Of a stretch of DNA of 15,946 bases, positions 1 to 5,725 are shown piece after piece. The first letter of the stretch is position 1, and the number at the start of each line of letters is the position of its first letter. The position numbers and the translations under genes are program-made. The stretch covers positions 1 to 15,946 of the forward strand of contig NZ_CAPJ01000164.1 of the NCBI RefSeq assembly GCF_000331775.1, read 5' to 3'. Below the pieces are notes generated by a model. That model saw only the letters and a program-made list of their open reading frames with translations. It made no database searches and was not told the DNA's origin. Source of the DNA: Xanthomonas translucens pv. translucens DSM 18974 (GTDB taxonomy: Bacteria > Pseudomonadota > Gammaproteobacteria > Xanthomonadales > Xanthomonadaceae).

Positions 1-191
1 CGGCAAGCGCCGCCAAGCCGGCGACGGTGACGATCGCGGCGCCGCGCACCACCTCTCCGGAGATCGCGGCCGACGCCGCCCGCGAAGCGATCCGTGCGGT
101 CAACAGCGTCACCGGCGGCAAGCCGCGCAGCAGTACGGCGCCGTCGCCGGCGACGGTGACGGTGACCGCCGAGGGTGAGGAGCAGCGCTGA
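1..191 (+). CDS. C-terminal end of an unidentified protein (partial)
   Basis: Reading from base 3, an open frame runs to a TGA at 189-191 and gives the last 62 residues of a protein that starts outside the window. The visible part is rich in Ala, Pro, Thr and Val, with a short helical-looking stretch (SPEIAADAAREAIRAVN) between two low-complexity Pro/Thr segments that each carry a PATVTV-like motif. It ends in a charged tail, AEGEEQR. No catalytic motif is visible and I do not recognise the family. G+C-rich third positions fit a real coding region. The C-terminus looks like a disordered tail and not a folded domain. The gene is followed by a repeat-rich spacer and no clear T-rich terminator. 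Confidence 0.55.
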   Translation, partial: ASAAKPATVTIAAPRTTSPEIAADAAREAIRAVNSVTGGKPRSSTAPSPATVTVTAEGEEQR

Positions 192-218
192 GACGTTTCG
201 GCGCGCTCCCCCTCCTGT

Positions 219-303
219 GTAGGAGCAAATGTCTTCAGCCGCGACAAGCGGAGTGGTGAATTTTCCGAGCTGGCATGCAGTCGGGACTGAAGTCCCTCCC
301 ACA
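219..303. repeat. REPIN 1: two REP-type repeats in inverted orientation
   Basis: A plus-strand REP copy (219-245, GTAGGAGCAAATGTCTTCAG, then CCGCGAC) faces a minus-strand copy (280-303, GTCGGGACTGAAGTCCCTCC then CACA). The core is GTAGGAGC...CTTCAGCCGCGAC, a repeat I know as abundant between genes in Xanthomonas, Stenotrophomonas and Pseudomonas. Paired inverted REPs are called REPINs and are thought to be mobilised by RAYT transposases. Both copies here carry substitutions against the consensus, so this looks like an older insertion. Confidence 0.75.
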
Positions 304-340
304 AGCTGCCTCGCAGCTGCACGGCGCCGGTGGAATCCTT

Positions 341-420
341 GTAGGAGCCACTTCAGTCGCGACGAACGCAGCGGCGGGCCTTCTGGCTTCGGACGTTGTC
401 GCGGCTGAAGCCGCTCCTAC
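341..420. repeat. REPIN 2: second inverted pair of REP repeats
   Basis: A plus-strand copy (341-364, GTAGGAGCCACTTCAGTCGC then GACG) faces a well-conserved minus-strand copy (398-420, GTCGCGGCTGAAGCCGCTCC then TAC). The minus copy has an internal hairpin, GCGGCTgaAGCCGC. Together with REPIN 1 this gives four REP copies in strict +,-,+,- order between the upstream gene end (191) and the end of the downstream minus-strand gene (498). The rest of 192-497 shows no gene. Confidence 0.8.
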
Positions 421-497
421 AGGTATGCCCCACTGCGGAAAAGCGCTCCAGCGGCGCACCTACCTGTCCACCGCATTGCGCACTCGCGCCGCAGCGC

Positions 498-1316
498 TCA
501 CGGTGCCAGCGGTTGCGCCACGCCTTGCGCGATCGCCTGCTGCACGATCCGTTCGATGTCGCGCTGCAACGCCGCGTTGGCGATCTGCTGGCGTTGCGCC
601 AGCACCGCCTGTTGCCTGGCGAACCCCGCCTGCTGTTCGGCCAACGCCGACTGGCGCTTGGCCAATGCCTGCATCTGCTGCGGGTAATCGGCCTGCGCTG
701 CGTCGGTGCGTGGCGCAGCTGCGGACGCGGCCTGATCGCCGCTGGCGGCGCGCCGCGCCTGCGCGCTGGCCGCCCTGGCCTGCTCGACGGCCACAACCGC
801 CTGGCGCTGCGCGATGGCGCCCTGCTGCTCGCCGAGCTCACCCTGGCGCTGACCCAGCCGCCCCTGTTGCGCGCCGAGTTCGCCCTGCTGCCGTGCCAGC
901 GCCTGGACCGGCGCATAGGCGGCCTTCACTTGCCCGATGGTGGCCGCATCGCGCACCACGTAGCGCTTGCCGTCCTTGCGTATCCACCACAGCGTCTCCT
1001 CGCCGCGGCGCGCACGCCGCGCCTCGCGCAGGTCGCCGCTGCTGCCGTACACGTTGGTGTCCCCATGTTCGAACAGCACCGACGCGTTGCGGCGATCGTT
1101 GGACAGAGTGGTGACGCTGGAACGGATCGCCATGCGCTGCGCGCCGGCTACGTGGTGGGGCGGCATCGGCGCTGCGGGCGGCGCTGGCGGTTCGGCGCTC
1201 GGCATCGCCGCATCCTGGGTGCTTGCCTGCGCGCACGGGATCGCGGCAACGGCGACGGCGGCCAGGACCAGCAAGGCGGCGCGGCAGCGCCAGAGCATGA
1301 GGTGCGAGTGCAGCAT
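498..1316 (-). CDS. Exported coiled-coil protein resembling the C-terminal tail of xanthomonad BlaR1/M56 peptidases
   Basis: The start is an ATG at 1316-1314 preceded by a good Shine-Dalgarno (AGGAGA, 1323-1328), giving 272 aa. Upstream in-frame codons are open but lack such a site. Residues 1-31 form a signal peptide (hydrophobic LLVLAAVAVAAI, cleavage near AQA). Residues 35-60 are Pro/Ala-rich. Residues 62-135 form a compact domain with GDTNVYGS, ETLWWIRKDGKRYVVRD and AAYAP. Residues 137-260 are a Gln/Leu/Gly coiled coil built on repeats such as GELGEQQGAIAQRQ. As I recall, the order 'WxRxDGKxYVVRD, then xxxWAPxxxL, then repeating xxQxxELGxQ' also occurs at the C-terminus of M56 (BlaR1-like) peptidases in Xanthomonas. 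Here it stands alone with its own signal peptide and no peptidase domain. A periplasmic partner or sensor role in a BlaI/M56 system is inference, supported by two BlaI-type palindromes about 185-225 bp upstream. A plain coiled-coil envelope protein is the alternative. Confidence 0.8.
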   Translation of the reverse strand: MLHSHLMLWRCRAALLVLAAVAVAAIPCAQASTQDAAMPSAEPPAPPAAPMPPHHVAGAQRMAIRSSVTTLSNDRRNASVLFEHGDTNVYGSSGDLREARRARRGEETLWWIRKDGKRYVVRDAATIGQVKAAYAPVQALARQQGELGAQQGRLGQRQGELGEQQGAIAQRQAVVAVEQARAASAQARRAASGDQAASAAAPRTDAAQADYPQQMQALAKRQSALAEQQAGFARQQAVLAQRQQIANAALQRDIERIVQQAIAQGVAQPLAP

Positions 1317-1500
1317 GCGGTGTCTCCTGGTGGGCGGATCGAAATGGACGAGGCGATGGCATCCGCGCAGCGCGAAGCCGCCGGCAGCGCCACCGACCAC
1401 GCGCTGGCGTAGCGCGCTGCCGATTCCGCTGCCAGGGCGAACCCCCGCCGCGGCTGCGGGACGATGGTTCGGGCTGTGCGTCGGTGTCGGCAACCGATAA

Positions 1501-1512
1501 CTACACCTGTAG
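1501..1512. promoter_or_regulatory. BlaI/MecI-type operator half of a pair (site 1)
   Basis: The palindrome CTACA-CC-TGTAG has 5-bp arms with a 2-bp centre. The arms TACA/TGTA are the known core of BlaI/MecI repressor operators. It lies between the divergent genes at 1316 (minus) and 1608 (plus). Its centre is 27 bp from that of site 2, so two repressor dimers could sit side by side. Confidence 0.6.
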
Positions 1513-1526
1513 CCAAACTATCGATG

Positions 1527-1540
1527 ACTACACATGTAGT
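1527..1540. promoter_or_regulatory. BlaI/MecI-type operator (site 2, stronger)
   Basis: The palindrome ACTACA-CA-TGTAGT has perfect 6-bp arms and closely matches the staphylococcal mec/bla operator pattern TACTACA-TA-TGTAGTA. It suggests that the minus-strand sensor-like gene, and perhaps also the plus-strand gene at 1608, is repressed by a BlaI-family protein encoded elsewhere. No blaI gene is in the window. Confidence 0.65.
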
Positions 1541-1574
1541 AAAGCCTGCCGAAGGTCATGCCGGCCGGCCCCGC

Positions 1575-1580
1575 TACAAT
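1575..1580 (+). promoter_or_regulatory. Likely -10 box for the plus-strand gene at 1608
   Basis: The hexamer TACAAT in the context CCGCTACAATGGCG sits 28 bp before the GTG start. GCTACAATGGCG-like sequences are common ahead of Xanthomonas genes in my experience. No good -35 is visible at 17 bp. It lies about 35 bp downstream of operator site 2. Confidence 0.45.
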
Positions 1581-1607
1581 GGCGCCCACTCCACGAGCGA
1601 GACGAAC

Positions 1608-2135
1608 GTGTCCAAGCAATCCAAAGCCAAGCGCGACAAGCGCAAGAAGCAGCAACCCAAACGCGGCTTCGCTCGCTTGGGCCGCGAGCAGCCCATCGCC
1701 AACCATGCCGTGCTGCAGGACGACAGCGGCCGGGTGCTGGCCGCGATCGGGCTGCAGGGCAGCGAATGGCGGCTGTCGATCGGTGGCCAGACCATGGGCA
1801 ACGCCGACAACCCGGTGCCGATGCTGGCGATGCTCAAGCACCTGGCCAACGTGCAGGAGCAGGAAGGCAACACCATCACCCTGGACTACTCGACCCAGTT
1901 GCAGCAGATGATCGACGACCTGGCTGCCGACGAAGGCCAGACCGCGGGCGAATATCTGGACGCGCTGGTCGCCGAGTTCGCCGAGGGCGATGAGGCCGCG
2001 GCCGAAGAAGAAGATGGCGTCGCCGAGGCCGGCGACGCTGCTGCCGCTGGCGCAGCGGACGCGGCAGGAAGCGACGCTTCGGCGCCGGCGGCCGACGCCG
2101 AAGCGGACGCCGACAGCGAGCACAAGCCCGCCTGA
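1608..2135 (+). CDS. Conserved hypothetical protein with Lys/Arg-rich head and acidic tail
   Basis: The start is the GTG at 1608-1610 (V/M-SKQSKAKRDK), giving 175 aa. It is chosen because the Lys-rich opening is where relatives I recall from Xanthomonadaceae begin; the Shine-Dalgarno is weak (GAGCGAG region). Residues 2-20 are strongly basic. Residues 25-120 form a folded part containing NHAVLQDDSGRVLAAIGLQG, WRLSIGGQTMGN and a helical segment around PMLAMLKHLANVQEQEG. Residues 125-175 are acidic and Ala-rich, low in complexity. No enzyme motif is visible. It is followed after only 11 bp by the DUF4031 gene, so the two are probably co-transcribed from the TACAAT promoter. The basic head could bind nucleic acid or an acidic surface, but that is a guess from composition. 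Function is unknown. Confidence 0.8.
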   Translation: MSKQSKAKRDKRKKQQPKRGFARLGREQPIANHAVLQDDSGRVLAAIGLQGSEWRLSIGGQTMGNADNPVPMLAMLKHLANVQEQEGNTITLDYSTQLQQMIDDLAADEGQTAGEYLDALVAEFAEGDEAAAEEEDGVAEAGDAAAAGAADAAGSDASAPAADAEADADSEHKPA

Positions 2136-2146
2136 TCGGCGCGGCG

Positions 2147-2431
2147 ATGGCGGTCTACATCGACGATGCGGTGCATCCCTGGCGCGGCCAGCGCTGGGGA
2201 CACCTGCTCGCCGATACGCTGGACGAACTGCATGCGATGGCGGCGCGGCTGGGCATTCCCCGCCGCGCCTTCCAGAACAAACGCAGCGGCGCGCACTATG
2301 ACGTGCCCGCCGCCTTGCGTGACGAAGCGATCCGGCTGGGCGCGCTGCCGGTGTCGCGGCACACCGATCGCGCGCTGATGAAGGCGCTGATCCGCCAGGC
2401 GTGCGCACAGGCGCGCGGCGAGGCCGATTGA
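2147..2431 (+). CDS. DUF4031 domain protein
   Basis: ATG at 2147, 94 aa. The protein opens with MAVYIDDAVHPWRGQRWGHL, then LADTLDELHAMAARLGIPRR, F-Q-N, and HYDVP at about residue 50. This matches the DUF4031 layout as I recall it: V-Y-(I/V)-DD near the start, a H-(L/M)-x-AD step, ELHAMA-x-(R/K)-(I/L)-G, and a short HYD motif, in a protein of about 90 residues. The two N-terminal Asp residues and the HYD His/Asp would suit metal binding, but no activity is established that I know of. It follows the upstream gene with an 11-bp gap and has little Shine-Dalgarno of its own, so translational coupling is likely. It ends 43 bp before a set of nested dyads that may terminate or regulate transcription. 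Confidence 0.85.
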   Translation: MAVYIDDAVHPWRGQRWGHLLADTLDELHAMAARLGIPRRAFQNKRSGAHYDVPAALRDEAIRLGALPVSRHTDRALMKALIRQACAQARGEAD

Positions 2432-2473
2432 ACGGCTTGGGACCTGGATAGGCGCCGCCACGATCCTCTCCGA

Positions 2474-2508
2474 ATCAGGGGATACCCCTGATGGGTAATC
2501 AGGTACCC
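2474..2508. promoter_or_regulatory. Nested, mutually exclusive dyads between the DUF4031 gene and the effector-like gene
   Basis: ATCAGGGG (2474-2481), loop ATA, CCCCTGAT (2485-2492) is a perfect 8-bp hairpin. CCCTGAT can instead pair with ATCAGG at 2498-2503, and GGGTA (2493-2497) with TACCC (2504-2508). TACCC-N5-GGGTA (2483-2497) is also a protein-operator-like palindrome of the LuxR/NarL style. No T-run follows. This may be a 3' end hairpin for the upstream operon or a regulator site for the gene at 2660. Confidence 0.45.
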
Positions 2509-2515
2509 GGAAGCC

Positions 2516-2540
2516 TTCGTTTTTGGCGCACAAGATTCTT
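2516..2540 (+). promoter_or_regulatory. Imperfect plant-inducible-promoter (PIP) box
   Basis: TTCGT-N15-TTCTT lies 119 bp before the start of the effector-like gene. The HrpX PIP box is TTCGB-N15-TTCGB. The first half is exact, the second has one mismatch, and the 15-bp spacing is exact. I cannot find a clean YANNNT -10 box 30-32 bp downstream, which weakens the call. The second half also belongs to an unrelated perfect dyad, GATTCTT-N5-AAGAATC (2534-2552). Confidence 0.4.
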
Positions 2541-2659
2541 TGCGCAAGAATCCCCAGAAACTGACTAGGCGGATCATTCGCGTTGCGGCGCCGCACCGGC
2601 CTGACGAAGGCGTTCCCGGCTCGCGCATAACAATACGTGTCTGATGTTGGAGTTTTTTC

Positions 2660-3091
2660 ATGACTAGTCCAATTCGTGGCGCATCAAGCAGCAGCTATCA
2701 CCCCTACCAAACAAACAGCCCGGAAAGCTCACCGCCGCCGCACGATCAATCGCCAAGCCCCGCCCAATCCTCAGGGCTCCGGTCGCTGCAGCGCTTGAAC
2801 GCTAGCCGCCTCACTGCCGGAAGAGCATTCAACGCACGCTTTTCGGATGCGCACACCACTCATGATGTACCTGAATATGATGTTGGCCGGCAGGCACACA
2901 TTAGCGTGCAAGAGGACACGCAAATTAGCCAGAAAGCGTATAGCCTCTGGAAGAGATATCCTAATGGCCTTCCCATCGACACCGAGAAAGAAGACACCAA
3001 GAAAGAAGACACCAAGAAAGAAGTAAAGAAAGATCGTAAACTTTACGCCGCCTACAAAGAAATCAAAGAGAACAACGGCTACAAGGGATAA
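2660..3091 (+). CDS. Candidate type III secreted effector, lower-GC orphan
   Basis: ATG at 2660 with a GGAG Shine-Dalgarno 8-9 bp upstream, 143 aa. I do not recognise a named family. The first 50 residues hold 14 Ser and 8 Pro and have no acidic residue before Glu22, and they are followed by SSGLRSLQRL. That is the usual composition of a type III secretion signal in Xanthomonas. The middle (50-110) has no clear domain. The C-terminus is very Lys/Glu-rich and contains an in-frame 15-bp repeat encoding KEDTK units, ending in YAAYKEIKENNGYKG, probably an extended charged helix. Base composition drops clearly below that of the neighbours, and codons such as AAA, AGA and ATA appear, so the gene was probably acquired. 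An imperfect PIP box upstream and an IS5-type remnant downstream fit an effector island. Alternatives are a secreted toxin-like orphan or a decayed fragment. Confidence 0.65.
   Translation: MTSPIRGASSSSYHPYQTNSPESSPPPHDQSPSPAQSSGLRSLQRLNASRLTAGRAFNARFSDAHTTHDVPEYDVGRQAHISVQEDTQISQKAYSLWKRYPNGLPIDTEKEDTKKEDTKKEVKKDRKLYAAYKEIKENNGYKG
2984..3022 (+). repeat. 15-bp in-frame tandem repeat in the effector-like gene
   Basis: About 2.6 copies of AAGAAAGAAGACACC, the first with one or two changes, encode (E/K)KEDT units. Because the unit is 15 bp, copy-number change would lengthen the Lys/Glu helix without shifting the frame. Confidence 0.85.
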
Positions 3092-3109
3092 TGCTCTCAA
3101 TGCAATACA

Positions 3110-3137
3110 GCCGGGCCGAAGAATTTTTCGGCCCGGC
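3110..3137 (+). terminator. Hairpin terminator after the effector-like gene
   Basis: A perfect 11-bp stem, GCCGGGCCGAA / TTCGGCCCGGC, encloses loop GAATTT, 18 bp after the stop codon. There is no T-run behind it, so efficiency as an intrinsic terminator is uncertain, but position and strength fit. Confidence 0.6.
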
Positions 3138-3162
3138 CATGTACAACGTCTATGCGCCCCTT

Positions 3163-3330
3163 AGGGCCTGTTTACGACCTTCTGAGCAGTAGTGCCAAGA
3201 AGCCTCTGGCGATGAACTGCAAGCTGGTGTTGAGGTTGCGTTTGCAGTTCTTCCACAGCAGTAGGCTCTTCTGCAGCCGCGTAAAACTGCACTCGACCCA
3301 CCGTTTGGGCATGCCTTGAAGGTATGCACA
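3163..3330 (-). pseudogene. Decayed 3' end of an IS5-family transposase
   Basis: On the minus strand the frame ending at TAA (3174-3172) reads GMPKRWVECSFTRLQKSLLL, then WKNCKRNLNTSLQFIARGFL and ALLLRRS. This matches the end of IS5-type DDE transposases in xanthomonads (RWVVERSFAW..., then LWKNCERKLNTSLQF..., then LALLLRRS), where the Glu of WVVER is catalytic. Here one residue of that motif is lost and Arg is replaced by Cys. Only about 50-55 codons remain; the N-terminal part is absent. The GGGCCTGTTTACGA next to the stop looks like the outer IS end. No intact copy and no partner end is visible, so it is a fossil marking past insertion beside the effector-like gene. Confidence 0.65.
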
Positions 3331-3494
3331 GCGCGCAGAGGCAGCTCAACAGACCAGCTCAAAGGCTTTTTTTAACCGCGCTCGATCTTGTCCGCATTTG
3401 TCTACAGGCCATCCAACGACAGCGTTATGATTCGAGCTAGCCTCTGCTGAGGCTCTCACTACTTGAATCGCCCATTTTTAATGGTTCGCATCCT

Positions 3495-3518
3495 GGCACG
3501 CCAGCGTTGCGGCGTGCC
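3495..3518. other. Perfect hairpin upstream of the protease gene
   Basis: GGCACGCC (3495-3502) and GGCGTGCC (3511-3518) are perfect 8-bp arms around an 8-nt loop, 56 bp before the protease start. A smaller hairpin, AGCCTC-tgct-GAGGCT, lies at 3439-3454. A TATGAT hexamer at 3426-3431 could be a -10 box, so both hairpins would lie in the 5' leader. No T-run follows either. Confidence 0.4.
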
Positions 3519-3574
3519 TGTGCATGTCGTTCCGGCGTGGTCGTTTCGCAGCTCCCTATCGAAGGTCCGCCTGC

Positions 3575-5665
3575 ATGAAAGATGCCTCCCTGCTTCGCTG
3601 CCTCCCTCTGCACCTGGCCTGCCTGGCCGGGCTGTCCACGCCTGCGATCAGCGCCGCGCAGAGCGGCCAGACCGCGACGCCGGAGATCGCCCATCTCCCG
3701 GCACAGCTGCAAAGCGCCAAGCAACTCGGCGCGCTGACGGCAAGTGCGCCGATCAGTGTGGTGATGACCCTGCCGTTGAAGGACGGTGCCGGTGCCTACG
3801 ACTACGCGATGCACGTGTCGCGACCGGGCGATCCGCTATATGGGCACTACCTGACCCCGAGCGAATTCGCGGCGCGCTTCGGCACGCGGCAGAGCGACAT
3901 CGACGCGGTCAAGGCCTTCGCCCAGGCGCATGGAATGCAGGTCAAGAGCATCGGCGGCGCCGGCTCGCTGATCACCTTGAAGGCACCCGCCAGCACCTTC
4001 GCCCACCATCTCGGGGTGAACTTCGGGCGCTACCAGGCCAGCGACGGCAAGACCTTCTTTTCGGCCGATCGGCAACCGCAATTGCCCCGCGAGATCGCCA
4101 GCCACGTCGGCGGCATCGTCGGACTCAACGACGCCGTCCGCTTCGCGCCGCTGGCCATCCGCGCGCCGGCGAGGCCTGCGGCGATGGCCGACGATCACAC
4201 CAGTGGCAATGCGCATGCGGCGACCGAATCCGCCGGCCACGGCCCCAACGGCGGCCTGAGTCCGCAGGACATCCGCACGGCCTATGCCATTCCCGCGCAA
4301 CTGGCACCGGGCAAGCAGGAGACCCTTGCGCTGTTCGAACAAGGCGGCTTCCTGAGCAGCGATATCGCCACCTACGTCAAGAAGTTCGGACTGCCGAACG
4401 TGCCGGTGAAGGTCCGCAACGTCAACGGCTATGCCGGTGCGGTCAACGATACAAGCGTCGCTGGCGAGGCGGCGCTGGACATCGACATGGCGATCGCGGT
4501 GAATCCGCAATTGCAGCAGATCCAGGTCTACGAAGAAGGCGACGATCCGTATCCGGTGTCGCTGCTGGCGGCACTGGGCGCCATCGCCGACGACAATACC
4601 GCGCAGACGGTGAGCATTTCCTACGGGGTGGACGAGGAAATCCTGGGCAATGCGGCGCTCGCCGCGGAAGGCCAGGTGCTGACGCAGATGGTCGCGCAAG
4701 GCCAGGGGGTCTATGTCAGTTCCGGCGACCAGGGCGCCTACGGACGCACCGGCAGCGGCCTGCACGGCGAGGATCCCGGCACCCAGCCGCTGGTCACCTC
4801 GGTCGGCGGCACCGCGCTGTTCACCCGGCAGAACGGCAGCTACCTGAACGAAGAAACCTGGAACCTGCTCGGCAAGGGCGAAGGCGCCACAGGCGGTGGC
4901 ATCAGTGCCTACTGGCCGATCCCGGACTACCAGCTGATCGCCGACGCCCAGGGCAAGCAGACGTCGATCGCCGCGCCCAACCACGGCTCGTCCACGCAAC
5001 GCAATTTCCCGGACGTGGCCGCCGTGGCCAGCCCCAGCACGCCGGTCGCAGTCTATTCCGAACTGGAAGGTGGCTGGATCAACATGGGCGGCACCAGCGT
5101 CTCGGCGCCGATCTGGGCCAGCTTCATGTCCATTGCCGACCAGGCGCACCAGTACGCGGGACTGGGGCGAATCGGCTTCGCCAATCCGTTCCTGTACAGT
5201 ACTCTCGACGGCACCGTCTCTATCGATACCCACGACGTGCTCAAGGGCAGCAATGGCAACGCCAAGCTGTTCGGCGGCGTCGCCGGCTTCTCTGCCGGCC
5301 AGGGCTACGACAACGTGACCGGGCTCGGCTCGATGCTGTCCTCCTCGCTGCTGATCGACTCCCTGCTCATCGCGCACGACAGCAGCACGCCACCGCCGAA
5401 CCAGGCGCGCGGCGTGCACGCCAGCCCGACCACGACGACGAGCACGCTGGAATGGAGCGCGGCGGACAACGCGACCGCGTACGAGCTGATTGCGGAAGAC
5501 TACGCCAGCGGCGCGTTGAGCGGCTACGCACTCACCCGCGGCACGCGCTACACGTTCAAGGACCTCAAGCCGAACACCTACTACGCGTTCCTGGTCATCG
5601 CACTGAACAAGGGCAGGGCGACGCAGAGTTCGCCGGTGATCGTCAAGACCGCGAAGAAGAGCTAG
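3575..5665 (+). CDS. Secreted sedolisin-family (S53) serine-carboxyl protease, xanthomonalisin-like
   Basis: ATG at 3575 (696 aa) is preferred over an in-frame ATG at 3524 because it begins a signal peptide (residues 1-28, LPLHLACLAGLSTPAISAA) and has an AAGG site upstream. Residues about 55-195 are the pro-kumamolisin activation domain. The catalytic core spans about 225-600: Glu298 and Asp302 in GEAALDIDMA, Asp385 in SSGDQGAYG (oxyanion hole), and nucleophile Ser508 in GGTSVSAPIW. Asp554 (DTHDVLKGSNG) and Asp579 (GYDNVTGLGS) fit the S53 calcium site. All key residues are present, so it should be active. Residues about 605-696 form a fibronectin-III-like domain (LEWSAADNATAYEL, then FKDLKPNTYYAFLVIALN), likely for substrate or cell-wall binding. 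The family cleaves proteins at acidic pH and is pepstatin-insensitive. It is transcribed alone and convergent to the next gene; the spacer upstream carries IS debris. Confidence 0.93.
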   Translation: MKDASLLRCLPLHLACLAGLSTPAISAAQSGQTATPEIAHLPAQLQSAKQLGALTASAPISVVMTLPLKDGAGAYDYAMHVSRPGDPLYGHYLTPSEFAARFGTRQSDIDAVKAFAQAHGMQVKSIGGAGSLITLKAPASTFAHHLGVNFGRYQASDGKTFFSADRQPQLPREIASHVGGIVGLNDAVRFAPLAIRAPARPAAMADDHTSGNAHAATESAGHGPNGGLSPQDIRTAYAIPAQLAPGKQETLALFEQGGFLSSDIATYVKKFGLPNVPVKVRNVNGYAGAVNDTSVAGEAALDIDMAIAVNPQLQQIQVYEEGDDPYPVSLLAALGAIADDNTAQTVSISYGVDEEILGNAALAAEGQVLTQMVAQGQGVYVSSGDQGAYGRTGSGLHGEDPGTQPLVTSVGGTALFTRQNGSYLNEETWNLLGKGEGATGGGISAYWPIPDYQLIADAQGKQTSIAAPNHGSSTQRNFPDVAAVASPSTPVAVYSELEGGWINMGGTSVSAPIWASFMSIADQAHQYAGLGRIGFANPFLYSTLDGTVSIDTHDVLKGSNGNAKLFGGVAGFSAGQGYDNVTGLGSMLSSSLLIDSLLIAHDSSTPPPNQARGVHASPTTTTSTLEWSAADNATAYELIAEDYASGALSGYALTRGTRYTFKDLKPNTYYAFLVIALNKGRATQSSPVIVKTAKKS

Positions 5666-5678
5666 CGCTCAGGCCGCC

Positions 5679-5705
5679 GTCCGGGCCGCCGTGCGCGGCC
5701 CGGAC
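5679..5705. terminator. Bidirectional hairpin between convergent genes
   Basis: GTCCGGGCC (5679-5687) and GGCCCGGAC (5697-5705) are perfect 9-bp arms around a 9-nt loop, placed between the protease stop (5665) and the minus-strand stop at 5726. There is no T-run on either side, so termination is inferred from position. Confidence 0.55.
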
Positions 5706-5725
5706 CGGCACGGCGCACGCGGCGC

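Noticed and set aside
1317..1493. A 59-residue N-terminal extension of the sensor-like protein
   Set aside because: The extension is Arg/Gly-rich, would bury the signal peptide, and the inner ATG has an AGGAGA ribosome site.
2483..2498. NarL-type 7-2-7 binding site
   Set aside because: The arms are TACCC-N5-GGGTA, total 15 bp, not the 16-bp heptamer-2-heptamer layout; it is reported only as a dyad.
2577..2601. TTCGC at 2577 as the first half of a PIP box
   Set aside because: The sequence 15 bp further on is CGGCC, which does not match the second half. The site at 2516-2540 is better.
3836..5419. A 527-codon minus-strand open frame inside the protease gene
   Set aside because: It is an antisense shadow produced by GC-rich third positions; the plus-strand frame carries all S53 catalytic motifs.
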